Shown here: positions 49,057 to 60,471 of the stretch, piece by piece
Position numbering within the stretch: the stretch's first letter is position 1
How the letters are laid out: each line of letters starts with the position of its first letter
From: Conoideocrella luteorostrata
Lineage: Eukaryota; Ascomycota; Sordariomycetes; Hypocreales; Clavicipitaceae
NCBI GenBank assembly: GCA_032433595.1
Contig: JASWJB010000041.1
Coordinates: forward strand, 144,708-208,707
Length of the DNA stretch: 64,000 bases
Direction: 5' to 3'
Translations under genes and position numbers: made by a program
Notes under the pieces: model-generated
The model's input: only the letters and a program-made list of their open reading frames with translations
Database searches by the model: none
Told to the model about the DNA's origin: nothing

Positions 49057-50300
49057 TTACAGCCTCTTGCCTGGCACGAGGATGAAGAGAACACAAAGCG
49101 AAGCATCGATGAGAATAGTAATTGCCAAGACCATCATTGCTCGCTTGGCGAGAAGTTGACGGACATAGGGCTCTCGAATCCGGGAGAAGTTGAAGGGTGT
49201 GTATTCGCTAAAACCGATGAGGGCCATGATGGGGTCCAGTGAATATTGGTACGAGGAAAGGAAATAAACTCCAACAGTGAACGGTAAGATGAGCTGTGCA
49301 CTGGTTAGCTGACTTGTCGCCGCGAACTTGTGAGATTTCAGTATCGTAATGTTTACTTACCCAGCATTTGGTAGGACGATCCTTGTCGAGAAAGATGAGG
49401 ATAAAAGCCGCCCAGAAAGCTCCAAACATCGAGACAAGTCCAACGATGAGACGCATCACAAGGGTAGGTGGGATCAGGTTGCCCAATGCCTTCATCCTCA
49501 AAAATCCGGGGAAGGCATCTCGTTCCATGGCCTGGAACACATAATCCTTAGCCACATCAAATACCTCGGGATCATCGCGCCCGTATTCCTCGATAGCAGT
49601 CGTAACATCTTGAGTAATAGACCCCGGCAACGTGATTTCCCTCTCAGCTCCAGGAAGTAGGAACGTATACAGAATCTTCTCCGCAGAAGCTCTTATATCC
49701 TGTCGGGCAACCGTGTGAGATGGTGAATTTGAATCAGTTACATCGTGGGGTGTGCTGAATTGAGGACTAGGACGAGCGATTCCTGATCCACTGTGAGGAG
49801 AGTCATGAGCTGGCTCCTCCCGCAGAAAGGCTGACATTTGGGCATCTTGATCTCTTTCTTTCTCGGTCGCATACATCGATGGTCCTGCAGGACGCGGTTC
49901 AAAGTCGCCAATATTCTCAAGAATTTGTGATGACCGCTTCGAGTTTGTTTTCTCCATGTCGGGAGTCGCGACAAGAACAGACCGTCGCAGCTCACGCACG
50001 TAGTGTCGGCATAGCGACATATGTTGGGCAACGTCCAACCTACATTGCAATGGTCAGTTCAACACAATGTATTGACAGCGGCAACGCAGCAAACACAGCG
50101 AATGCCATCATCGGTCGTGCTTACCAAAAATCGAGGTAATCCACAGATCTTTGCTGATCTCGCATATAAATGTAGAAGGAGAAGAGGTCGACAGGTGGCA
50201 GCGTTCGGCGGCTTAAGACCTCAAACAACGTCGGGAGTCGATTTCTCGTCAAATCAGGTAGAGGCGATGTCGTCGCCGCTGCATGAATGTTGTCGTCCAT
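49057..50300 (-). CDS. RAX1-like bud-site selection / RGS-domain membrane protein
   Basis: Three exons, 50125-50300, 49361-50039 and 49057-49293, giving 363 residues. Exon 1 starts MDDNIHAAATTS and leads through RNRLPTLFEVLSRRTLPPV to the RGS-like region. The first junction rebuilds DFWLDVAQHMSLC. The RGS fold appears to be split by a Ser/Pro-rich insert of about 110 residues and to resume at SAEKILYTFLLPGAEREI, ending near DAFPGFLRMKALGN. Transmembrane helices follow: LVMRLIVGLVSMFGAFWAAFILIF, ILPFTVGVYFLSSY and, in the last exon, MMVLAITILIDASLCVLFI. This RGS-plus-three-helix layout is that of Rax1, which in yeast marks bud sites together with Rax2; filamentous relatives are linked to polarity. 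The unspliced exon 2 ends in a false stop, because GTAAGT follows KCW directly. Confidence 0.85.
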
Positions 50301-51185
50301 TTTATTATGGCGATATGGATTTTCTGGCCTAGCGAGCGACTGAATGGATTCGGGCGAGTGTAGCAGTTAATATGACCGCAGTTTGTTGGGGAGGGAAGAA
50401 AACGCAGGTGGGAGCGGGAGATTGTCTGCGCAACGTTTCACGATTGTTCCCCTAGTTTTTTGGCTAGTAAACCTTGTTAAATGCCTCCCTGGAAAATGAA
50501 TCGATGAGACGAGTTCGCAAGAAATGAGGGAGTCAGTTGATTGATCATGTAAACGAGAGGAACAGCGCCGATTGCGCGGAAGCTCGAGAGCGCTTCTTGT
50601 CCGCAACAGGAGCAGGAATGCAGATGGTTGCCCAGTCTCCTAAGATTAAGTGGTGACTGAGCGAGGCTCCTAAACAGGACTGGGATTGGACGTGGATCGC
50701 TCCAATCGCGGTACAGGCATGTTGGCAGAGTCCCTTCTGGCCACTGATTCGCTCCTCCTCTGATGAGACCCATTTTGTTGACAATTTACCGTCTTCCACA
50801 GAATGGCCAACAACATCACGTGATGAGCTTAGTCGTCGAATCCAAAACTCAAGTTGATTGGCTCGCTACCCCCCCACCTGCCACACACTTCGAGCCTGCC
50901 CTACGCACAAAGAATTTGCGGAATTGGCTCTCCGACATCACAACCTCATCAACGCCAGACCTCACGAGACGATTTGCAGGTACGAACCGGTGCTCCCAAT
51001 AAATACACAGTAACCCTTCTTTTCACAGATAGCCTTGCAAGATATTCAGTCATTTCACTTGTTTCATCAAGTGATTGACTCTATCTCTGCTCAGACTTTC
51101 GCCATTACCGCTATCCCGAGTTGCATCTTGTTATACAAACCACCAAAAAACCAAAAGAAAAGACTAACCGCGTCGAAATCCAGAA
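50301..51185. other. Divergent intergenic region
   Basis: About 890 nt shared 5' region of RAX1 (-) and eL31 (+). No supported gene is present. The last 60 nt before the eL31 ATG are CA/A-rich, as usual for ribosomal protein leaders. Confidence 0.6.
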
Positions 51186-51804
51186 ATGTCGTCCGCTAAG
51201 AAGACCGCCGGCAAGCCTCAGCGCTCCGCCATTGCGGATGTCGTCGCCCGCGAGTACACCATCCACATGCACAAGAGAGTATGTTTATTTTCTCAGTCAG
51301 AATAGCCAATCGATAATAGCTTCGGATCAGCAAGGAATAATGCAGAGAACATTGGGCTAACCGTTTAAAAAGATGCATGGTGTTACCTTCAAGAAGAGAG
51401 CTCCCCGTGCCATCAAGGAGATCAAGGCTTTCGCCACCCAGGCTATGGTATGATACTTCTTTCTCCGAATATTCGCCCTGCTTCGTGCTTCAACGATACC
51501 CGTCAAAACCTGCTACAAGGTCGTCTCTCTAGGCGTGTTCGAGCCTGTATTTGGGAATCAGTGGTAGATGGATCTAAAATGCCTACTAATTTACTCTCAG
51601 GGCACATCCGACGTCCGCCTGGACCCCCAATTGAACAAGAAGGTCTGGGAGTGCGGCATCAAGGGCGTTCCCTATAGACTGCGTGTCCGAATTTCCCGAC
51701 GCCGAAATGACGAGGAGGATGCCAAGGAGAAGCTGTATAGCTACGTGCAAGCGGTGAATGTCAAGAACCCCAAGGGCCTCCATACCGTTGTTGTTGAGGA
51801 ATAG
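51186..51804 (+). CDS. RPL31: 60S ribosomal protein L31 (eL31)
   Basis: Three exons, 51186-51278, 51373-51447 and 51601-51804, giving 123 residues, the usual eL31 length. Exon junctions rebuild [43 protein letters not shown], the conserved core. The end reads NPKGLHTVVVEE. eL31 sits near the polypeptide exit tunnel of the large subunit. The first intron is 94 nt and the second 153 nt. I see no C/D or H/ACA snoRNA signature in them. Alignment of every conserved block makes this call nearly certain. Confidence 0.97.
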
Positions 51805-52416
51805 AGGAAGTAAAAGCGTTTCTCTATGTTGGGATTGTTTTAAAGGAGGCATGGTATCTCGGAGTTGCAACCGGCTTTTTCTAGCTTTTGACGCGGAAAA
51901 GATGAAATACACATCAAAATCTGATCAAACGTTTTGTTCGCGCTTCTTTCCAAGAACTGGGTTTGAAGTCTTGTTGTTGAGGTATCGACGTCCTTAACGT
52001 GATGATGGACTTGGTTCGAACCGTTTGGAGCAGATGTCATTGAATTGAGCTGTACCATCGTCACTGTCACCGTCACCGTCACCAATTCTAGCGACAATCG
52101 AGACGGCAAGAGGTCATGACTGAAACCTCTCGTGGTCCCAAGTTGTATTACTGAAGTTGCCAGTGCAATGCTACCACACCCAGTGATTTACCAAAGGTCT
52201 TCCCCTTCATGATTGCAACCTGACCCCCCCCCCTCCAAAGCAGGGCAATGCAGCTTAGCCGGTATCCAACCCTGACTCGGGGAGCCACCAAAATGCTAAC
52301 CTATCGTACCATCATGACCTAGCCGAAGAATGCTCCAAAAGACTCCTGTTCTCCAGAAATATACGAAATGCAACATGAGGTGTTCTAAATAAACAAAACA
52401 AGCATGGACACCCTGT
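51805..52416. other. Convergent 3' intergenic space
   Basis: About 610 nt between the stops of eL31 and the E2 gene. It contains a short GTCACC run (about 52063-52082) and a C10 tract near 52225. No gene is evident. Confidence 0.6.
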
Positions 52417-53126
52417 CTACTCCTCTTCAATGTCTCTATGACGTCCCAGCACCTTCTTCTTGAACTCCTCAGCATTGATGTCCCAGAGCTCGGCAGCTTC
52501 ACCATTCAATGGGGATGAGCTGTTGTAAGTGTTAGTGGACCGCATTTTCCATAGACAGGAACGATGGAAACTTACTTGTTGGGCTCGCCAAGCAAGCTCT
52601 GGAGACTGAGAAGAACCGTCTGAATATTGTAGGCAGCTGTCCACTTGTCCTTAAGAATGTCAAGACAGATCCGTCCAGAAAAGTCCACATTGGGGTGGTA
52701 GATCGGCGTCTTGAACAAGACGGTTGGAGGAGCGTAAGGGTAGTTGGCTGGGAACGCAAAGCTAAGTTTAAAAGTTAACCCAGCATAGGGAGTATCATCA
52801 GGTCCCTCGATGGTTGCAGTCCATGATAGCAGGTTGCCATCAGCCGAGGGAAACGCAGATACGCCAGGGGCAGGCGAGGTCATGAGCTGCATTAGCTCAG
52901 TTTGCAATCTGTCAGCCCGAGGGTCAAATGTCAGTGACATGATTCGATCAAAAATACTCCACGAAGGTGCTTGCCATAGCATCGTGGCTGGTTTGGCGTA
53001 GATATCCGACCTAACTTACCTCTTGGTAACGCTCTGGGCATCGGGGCCTTTTCGCGAAGCATTGAGCTTAGCAGCAGGTACACTTCCAGGCGCGGAGTTC
53101 TGATTGTCCTCCATAGCGTAATCCAT
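52417..53126 (-). CDS. Ubiquitin-conjugating enzyme E2, UBE2C/Ubc11 type
   Basis: Three exons, 53020-53126, 52576-52908 and 52417-52519, giving 180 residues. Splicing gives a ~35-residue N-terminal extension, then [21 protein letters not shown], the [10 protein letters not shown] segment, the catalytic [19 protein letters not shown] (active Cys in ICLD), [12 protein letters not shown] and [13 protein letters not shown]. The ISAFP-like, LLGEPN and SPLN-AAELW blocks are those of UBE2C/UbcH10/S. pombe Ubc11. This E2 works with the APC/C to start ubiquitin chains on cyclin B and securin. The N-terminal extension is also typical of UBE2C, where it limits APC/C activity. The gene lies 1.1 kb from CHK1 (divergent) and 3.3 kb from APC11. 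The class call is from motif memory; another E2 family is less likely. Confidence 0.88.
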
Positions 53127-54214
53127 TGTCGTTGAAAGTGTGATGAAAGAAGTTCAGAAGTCTACCTATATCAAAAGTGTCTCGAGGGTTGAAGATGGAA
53201 GAGGCCTCTCTCTGACCGTCACTGTAATCCGGGGCCTGACGAAAACGGATGCGCAAAATAGGTTATCGAGGAAGATGAAGAGTAAGAAAGTCGGCCGAGA
53301 CAAAAGCCGGAAAGGCCAACCCGCTGTGGTAGGTAGGGATGGACGACGTGGAGATGGGTCGCGGCGGTCCCGAGATGTTCAGGAATGCGCGATGAAACAA
53401 GCAGAGTGCAAGTTGACTTTAACAGTGACGTTGAAGCACTAGATAGAAATACAGTCCGGCACAATATAAAAAAAAAACGTGGAATACTTCAAGCAAAATT
53501 GATAACACAGAATCAAAGATTTGTTACCTTCTTCGACGATGGGGGAACGAAAAGCAAGCGGTGGTGCGAATGTTTTCATCCACCGCTGTCGGTAGATCCA
53601 TGCGAAACGAAACGGTTGCCAAGTCGTGTTTGCCGCAGCAACGGAGGGGCGACGGACAATGCAACCAGTAACCCTGAACTGCACTGCGGACCAATGGACG
53701 CGTACTGGGCGACGCTGGGGCCACTGAAAAAGCGTGGCAGCCAACCAGTGCAGCCGGTTGCGGCTTTACGCGGTCAAACGCGATGGGCGCTCCTTGACGC
53801 GACCGGTCGCACCATAAAGGAATGGTTGGCTGGCTGGTTTTTAGACCTATTTGGTGGTTTATGTGGTGATGCCTGTGTGCTAGCTCATCGATACCGAGGC
53901 CTTGCCTTGCCGTTTGGTCACCTTGGTACCTGAATTTGTTGGATGCCGGCGTCTTCGCTTTGCGATATCTCCTGCTCCAATCACTTCTATGCTCCAGCCT
54001 ATCGTTAGCAGCCAGCCCCTCCTGCATCTGTTCTGCATCTGTTGTTCATCATCAGAACAAGTCCCAGTCCATAGCGGGGCTCCGTTTATTTATTTTTATT
54101 TTTTTTACCGCCTCGTTGTGGACCATTCACACACACACCCTAGACTACAGACAAAAGTTAGATATCCGCCATTGGTGGGTGCGTCTTCGAATCAGATACC
54201 GAGGTACCGGGGAC
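53127..54214. other. Divergent intergenic region between E2 and CHK1
   Basis: About 1.1 kb. A 182-codon + strand frame at 53385-53933 and a 167-codon minus frame overlap it, but neither has family motifs. I treat it as shared promoter and 5' UTR space. Confidence 0.55.
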
Positions 54215-56204
54215 ATGGTGAGTGAATACTTTTTTATTTTCGTCCTCGTCTATTTCCTATGTATTCTCTCCTACGGCCAACTTTAAATCGCTCAATTTGT
54301 GGGCATTGAAATATGCGTGCACTTGTGAGTCACCATCGTGAATCAACTGAAAGAGGTGTATGCTAGGCTACGCCTAGCATTATCCCGGAACGGCCAGGAA
54401 GCCGTATCAGCGAATGGACTATATTCTCCCAGCTACTCATTCACGCTAAATAGCTACTAGAAGCTGTTAACTAATGGCGTTGTATCTAGTCTCAACTAGA
54501 CCCTTTACCAAGGGAGCTCCCCTTCCGAATCATATCCAAGACAGTTGGCCGAGGAGCCTATGCATCGTATGTCGTCACCTCGTCACCCCTCTCCGTAGCT
54601 GGCTAGCATCTCACTCCTTTCCATGTATATCTCTTATCTTGAGCTAGCAGACTAACATGACAGCCTACCAATACAGCATCAAAAAGGCCATCCCGTTAGA
54701 CACCACCAACCCAGTCTTCGCAGTAAAACTCATCCACAAGGGTTATGCCGTCAAACATGGCCGCATCTCGGCAAAACAACTCGCCATGGAGGTGTCTCTA
54801 CACTCCCACATCGGCCAACACCCAAATATCATTGAGTGGTTCGCGTCAGGAGAAGACCACATATGGCGCTGGATAGCTATGGAGTTCGCCGAAGGTGGTG
54901 ACCTTTTTGACAAAATTGAAGCTGATGTTGGTGTTCGCGAGGACATTGCCCAACTGTACTTTGTGCAACTTGTCAGCGGAGTGAGTTTCATGCACTCTAA
55001 AGGCGTGGCTCATCGAGATTTGAAACCGGAAAACATTCTGCTCTCGTCGGACGGGAGCCTTAAACTTGCAGATTTTGGCATGGCCACTATGTTCGAGTAC
55101 AAGGGGCAAAGGAAGACGAGTTCTACGCTATGCGGTAGCCCACCGTACATTGCACCCGAGATTCTGGCTTGTGGCAGAGTGGATAAGAAGAGTCCCAGCA
55201 CAGGGAAGTACTCATCCGACCTCGTCGATATTTGGTCATGCGGCGTGATTCTTTTCGTTCTCCTTGTAGGGAACACACCATGGGACGAACCATCGACCAG
55301 TAGCTGGGAATTTGGTGAGTATGTCAAGCATTCTGGGCACAGTACCGATGCACTTTGGGAGAAAATTCCTTCTGAGGCACTGTCGCTCTTGCGCGGCATG
55401 ATGTCAATAGATCCTCAAAAACGATTCAGTTTTCGACAAGTACGGCAGCACCCCTGGTATACACGACATAATCCTCTTCTGACGCCGGATGGCAAAATTA
55501 CCGACCCCATTAACCTTGCCGCCCAAATGCTCGAGAACCTTCGTATCGATTTTACCCAGTTACCCTCTGCATCACAACGGCACTTCTCCTCGAGTGTGGA
55601 AGACATGGACATTGACACGGGTCTCAATGCTGGAAAGTTTTCATCAACACAACCAGAGGTTCCCATCATTGATAGAGACTGGGACTGGGAGCGTCCTGTC
55701 CTGCGCTCCATGGCAGTTCCAGCCTCATCGCTTCCTCCCCGTTCAGCCGATGCACGTCGAATGGTTTTGGAGACACTTGCCGACGAACCCTCCATGTCAC
55801 AATTCTCTCATACCCCTGGTCCGTCTATGACACTCACGCAGCAGGCACGCCGATTCCGCGATATCTGTCCGGCTGAGTCTTTGACACGGTTCTTTTCTCA
55901 CGTGCCCCCAACCCATTTGGTCCAAATGCTTAGTGATGCTCTTCATCAGTTAAATGTGCCCCTAGCACCAGTGACACCAAACTTGTATGGCAGCCCCATC
56001 GCCAATATCAAGGTCAAGGCTGTCGATGGCAGACAGCAGAGTTTGCATGGAGAAATTCAGGTCGACAAGCAGCCATTACCTGATGGAAACGAGGTCCTCG
56101 ATGTGAGATTCGTCAAAATCAAGGGAGATCCTTTGGAATGGCGACGGTTTTTTAAAAAGATTGTGGTCCTTTGCAAAGATGGCGTATACGTTCCAGAGGC
56201 TTAG
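54215..56204 (+). CDS. CHK1: Checkpoint serine/threonine kinase CHK1
   Basis: Exons 54490-54566 and 54677-56204 are firm; the first coding exon is proposed as the lone ATG at 54215-54217, spliced GTGAGT...ATCTAG, giving 535 residues. An alternative first exon of four codons (54313-54324, also followed by GTGAGT and in phase) would start MRAL. Exon 2 has PLPRELPFRIISKTVGRGAYAS, the Chk1 glycine loop. Numbering with the lone-ATG start, the ATP lysine is K44, the helix-C glutamate E65, the catalytic Asp D141 in HRDLKPEN and the DFG Asp D159. CGSPPYIAPE and WSCGVILFVLLVGNTPWD follow. The C-terminal ~230 residues include a KA1-like end (QVDKQPLP, DVRFVKIKGDPLEWRRFFKKI). CHK1 is activated by Rad3/ATR after DNA damage and delays mitosis. 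Sequence upstream of exon 2 has an in-frame stop, so a spliced start is required. Confidence 0.87.
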
Positions 56205-56383
56205 AGACGTGCTGGTGTGTTTGGTGATTTGTCAAGGGGATACAAGGTTGACACAGAATTCATGGTTAACCATTCGAGTTATCCGTTGATAGATACTGGC
56301 GTAACGTAGTTTGCGTCCCCACAAAAGTAACATCTCAAATGATTTTATTTTGGACAAATGGCATTACACTTAAACCTGCATAA

Positions 56384-56862
56384 TCATTCCCCTGGTGATG
56401 TGCTGTCATTGGTTTGATCAACCCATTCAAAAGCTGCAGCATGTTAGCACATAGCCGTATCATTGGCAGACACTAGGACGTACTTTGCCGACACATGGGA
56501 CATTGGCCACGGGCGGAATCTTGTTTGATCCATTCCATAATGCAATGCTGAGGGTAGTTTTATCAGTACAAGTTGTGGGTGATAGAGCTAGCCATAATGC
56601 TGGAACAGAGAAAAGGCTCACCATGTGAAAATTATGACCACACTTGCCGGACACTGTATCGCTCGCCATTAACAACACGGCTTCAAGTCAATAGCCCGAA
56701 TTCATAGAGAGGATTCTCACGTAAACTACAATCGTCGCCGGGATATTTGCAACTTGGACACGTCCCGTCGAAATGGACCTGACAAATACCACACACGTCG
56801 TCTTCAGGAATGTCCCAGCGCCACGTAGCCACGGTGTTCCACTCTTTGATAGTGACTTTCAT
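56384..56862 (-). CDS. APC11: APC/C RING subunit APC11
   Basis: Four exons, 56721-56862, 56622-56680, 56484-56547 and 56384-56433, giving 104 residues; no single frame shows the whole protein. Exon 1 encodes MKVTIKEWNTVATWRWDIPEDDVCGICQVHFDG followed by TCPSCKYPGDDC, the APC11 hallmark. Exon 2 supplies KCGHNFHM, exon 3 HCIMEWIKQDSARGQCPMCRQ and exon 4 TFEWVDQTNDSTSPGE. Together these give the RING-H2 zinc ligands (CxxC, CxxC, CxH, H-x2-HC and CPMC). APC11 is the catalytic RING of the anaphase-promoting complex and recruits the E2 (UBE2C). Exon 2/3/4 phases are 1, 0 and 1. The insert PVLLMASDTVSG between CSL and KCGHNF is a little longer than in relatives, so the exon 2 acceptor is the least certain boundary. 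It is convergent with CHK1, with about 180 nt between stops. Confidence 0.88.
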
Positions 56863-57495
56863 TATTTAAGCAGATGATGATGCTGCTGACTAGAAAGAGG
56901 TGGAAGAAGAGAATGTGGGAAGAAAATGCTGCGATTGCCCTCCGTGTTCATGTATGATGCTGGTGTCAACAAGGTATGAACTGGTGTCCAGTCCAACAAA
57001 GCTCCACAACAACTTGCCGGGAAATGGCTAGCTCCATTGTGTTTTGACATGTGGGGTGGGGTGGCCCAAGCCCCCCGCAATCAACACCAACCTCTCCCGT
57101 CGGAAGATTCATGGAACTGATGGTGTCACTCACTCCGGCTTCTTCCTCAAATCCAGAGCTCGGGACTGCCGTTGCGCCGAACCTGGTTTGGCATTCAAGC
57201 TACGAACACCACACCACACCTTTCTTAAGTCTCTCGTCTCCCGTCACAACCATTTTGACTCTGTATTCATACCCCGCATCGCTCGTTTATCGTTATTCTT
57301 CTCTTCTTGGATCTCACCTTCGTCCTAGCCGTGCTCAACTTACCTTCTGGAACTCCGGAATAGTTCTGCTGGAAAACCTTATTGAGATCAAACTTGCTCT
57401 CACTGCAACTTGTTTCCATATAATTCCCAACTTTGAAGACTCGAGGACCTCTCATTGAAGTTTGATGAGCCAGTGCTATTGAAATAGACGGTTTC
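56863..57495. other. Divergent intergenic region
   Basis: About 630 nt shared 5' region of APC11 (-) and the rhodanese gene (+). No gene is evident. Overlapping short + frames lack motifs. Confidence 0.6.
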
Positions 57496-58578
57496 ATGGC
57501 TTTTGCCGCAGTTGTCCGCGGCTCTCGAACTGGCCTATCCCCATGGAGCGCCAGAAACATTCATTCAAATAAGGCATCTGCCAGGAACTTGTCAAGCTAT
57601 CTGGTCACACCCAAAGAGCTGCATGAAGCTCTCAAGAAAAACCCTCCATCATCAATCAGTACCGATCCACGAGTGATACCCCTTTGTGCATCATGGTTCA
57701 TGCCCAATGACGGACGAACTGGTATTGAGGTCTTCAGAGAAAAACGCATCCCAAAGGCCCGTTTCTTTGACCTGGATAAATGTATCGATAAACGGAGCCC
57801 GTACCCACACATGCTGCCAGATGCAAAAGGATTTGCGGCAGCATTGAGTGAATTGGGCATCCGAAAAGAAGACACAGTCGTCATTTACGATACTAAGGAA
57901 CTTGGCATCTTCAGCGCCCCTCGAGTTGGTTGGACTTTCAAAATATTTGGGCACCCCAATGTTCATATCCTGAACAACTTTAAGCTGTGGGTTGAGGAAG
58001 GCTTGCCAACAGAGTCTGGGGAGCTCTACAGCGTGGAGTGCTGCCCATACCCCATCCCAAAGCTTGACGACAACAAAGTAGCTAGCTTCGAGGACGTCAA
58101 AGAAGTCGCTATGGACCATAACAAGGAGGGGGCTGAGGGTGTTCAAATACTTGATGCTCGACCAAACGGCAGATTCAAGGGCACCGATCCTGAGCCTAGA
58201 GAAGGACTGTCGTCCGGTCACATACCTGGGTCCATAAGTTTACCATTTAATACTCTTTTAGACCCTCAAACTAAAGCATATCCCTCAGCGGAGAAGTTGC
58301 GAAGTATCTTTAGAGAGAAAGGCGTTGATCCGAACAAGCCAATTATCTCTACCTGTGGTACTGGTGTCACCGCTTCGGTCATTGAGACTGCTTTGGAAAT
58401 TTCTGGATACGGCTCTCCTGAATTGCGGAAAATCTATGATGGAAGCTGGACGTAAGTAAACTCTCTGCAGCACAGATACCATTAAACTAACTAAGCTATG
58501 TGCTAACATATGTGATGCAGCGAATGGGCCCAACGTATTAAGCCATCAGACAACCTAATTCTGAAAGACAAAGAATGA
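57496..58578 (+). CDS. Thiosulfate/3-mercaptopyruvate sulfurtransferase (tandem rhodanese)
   Basis: Two exons, 57496-58451 and 58521-58578, giving 337 residues. The Arg/Ser-rich, acid-free N-terminus (MAFAAVVRGSRTGLSPWSARN) looks like a mitochondrial presequence. Two rhodanese domains follow. The first, about residues 40-185, has ARFFDLDKCID, SPYPHMLP and VVIYD but no active Cys in the loop. The second, about 200-330, has ILDARPNGRFKGTDPEPR, SGHIPGSISLPF and the active loop ISTCGTGVTAS. Residues CGTGV in that loop are closer to mercaptopyruvate than to thiosulfate sulfurtransferases. The last exon restores DGSWTEWAQR, the conserved C-terminus. The enzyme moves sulfane sulfur to cyanide or thiols, mostly in mitochondria. 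Confidence 0.92.
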
Positions 58579-59271
58579 CCGAGAGCTGCACATTTGATCA
58601 TTGGTTGTGCTTTGCTACAGATCAGGCAAGAAGTTACATAGAATCCCCAGGATGCGCTTTATCTCCATGACACTACCTGATCAGCACGGACTATTAGTTT
58701 TTGCAGCTTTACTGTGCCTGCTCCGCTCGTATCTGTATTTGAACTGTTATCATTCTTTTTCTGCACCACCTGTACGATTATTATTACGGATAAGGTTTCC
58801 TGGTGAAGACTTGACACCTTGGCCAGAAAATACATCAATTTGCCTCTACTAGTATATGTGAGTCTTACCTGCAACTTTTCGAGGAATTTCGCGACAGTGT
58901 CTTCCTGTGCGATGGTCTATTGGTCCCATCATTGCCGATATTCTTTGAGACCCACATGATTGAATGTACCTGTTGACTCACCTTCGCCTGGTGTGTAAGT
59001 TAAGGTGAAGACCCAGGGCAGGTGAATAACTAGGCCCGCTTTTTCTTTTGTTGCCCTCCTAAGTCACCAGGCACACAGATTATTAGCCACAATCGCACAT
59101 TAGGGCTCGCCTAATCCAAGCGCACCCAAAAAAAAAATCCCAGGTCCGTGTAGCAGTCCCACCCCGCGAACAGCGCAAAAAGTTAGAACACACACTCCTT
59201 AACACTATCACCGACACAGCGCCAGCGCCGAACCATCCTTTCGACGACAATCGCAAAACCCATCAATCATA
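58579..59271. other. Intergenic / RPS2 promoter region
   Basis: About 690 nt. An A9 tract (near 59129) and a CA-rich leader precede the RPS2 ATG. No gene is seen. Confidence 0.6.
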
Positions 59272-60471
59272 ATGGCTGACCGTGGACGTGGCGGCGGTTT
59301 TGGATCCCGAGGCGGTGACCGTGGTCGTGGTCGTGGCCGTGGCCGTGGACGACGAGGCGGCAAGAGCGAAGAGAAGGAGTGGCAGCCGGTTACCAAGCTT
59401 GGCCGACTTGTCAAGGCTGGCAAGATCAACAGCATGGAGGAGATCTACCTGCACTCTTTGCCCATCAAGGAGTTCCAGATTGTCGACAACTTCCTGCCTA
59501 AGCTTAAGGACGAGGTTATGAAGGTGCGAACGGCAAAGACCTAATATCTACGAGTCGAATTGATTGCCAGTGTTATCTCAGCATCGCAATTGTGGGAACG
59601 AAGAATGGACTGAAAGAGATGGAGATACATCATATATGGCCTAATTTTTCTTTCGAAAATGGTCTGGGAATAGCGCATCAAGGCGTGATATTAAATGAAA
59701 CAACTGCGATGCTTGCGGATAGCCCTCGTAATTTCGAACTCATGGAACAGAACACGATTACTGACATTGGAATTTTCCCCATATCTAGATCAAGCCCGTT
59801 CAGAAGCAGACCCGTGCCGGTCAGCGAACCCGATTTAAGGCTGTCGTCATCATTGGAGACTCGGAGGGTCACGTTGGTCTCGGTATCAAGACTTCCAAAG
59901 AAGTTGCCACTGCCATCCGTGCCGCTATCATCATTGCCAAGCTCAGCGTCATCCCCGTCCGACGAGGCTACTGGGGTACCAACCTCGGTGCTCCCCACTC
60001 TCTGCCTTCCAAGCAAAGCGGCAAGTGCGGTTCCGTCACTGTCCGAGTACGTCTTTTCCTAATTATTTATCACGTTCCATTACCACACTCTTGCGCCCAT
60101 GCAGTTGCGGATTGCCCTGGAATTCCCCAACGTAGACCATGCTGCGACTATGGGCAAACTTGTGGCAACGAGACTCATAAAATAGTACAAAATGGACACT
60201 AATGCCATCTCAGCTTATTCCTGCTCCTCGTGGTACTGGCCTTGTTGCCTCTCCAGCTGTCAAGCGATTCCTCCAGCTTGCTGGTGTTGAGGACGCCTAC
60301 ACCTCATCTGCCGGTTCTACCAAGACCCTTGAGAACACCCTCAAGGCATCCTTTGTTGCTGTCTCGAACACCTACGGCTTCCTTACTCCCAACCTGTGGA
60401 AGGAGACTAAGCTTATCCGAAGTCCCCTGGAGGAGTTTGCGGATACCCTGCGGGAGGGTAAGCGATACTAA
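59272..60471 (+). CDS. RPS2: 40S ribosomal protein S2 (uS5)
   Basis: Three exons, 59272-59523, 59789-60046 and 60214-60471, giving 255 residues, all in phase 0. The N-terminus is an RGG-type tract ([20 protein letters not shown]), typical of RPS2 and usually arginine-methylated. [51 protein letters not shown] and [12 protein letters not shown] are the S5 signature segments. uS5 lies at the decoding-site mRNA entry of the small subunit. The exon 1 donor (GTGCGA) is non-optimal, and intron 1 is 265 nt, long enough to host a snoRNA; I found no convincing C (RUGAUGA) plus D (CUGA) box pair in it. I am nearly certain of the call. Confidence 0.96.

Noticed and set aside
53385..53933. 182-codon + strand frame between E2 and CHK1
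   Set aside because: A long minus-strand frame overlaps it, neither has a motif, and both sit in a shared promoter region.
59524..59788. Possible snoRNA in the long first intron of RPS2
   Set aside because: A CTGA (D-box-like) is present near 59761, but no RUGAUGA C box or closing stem is paired with it.
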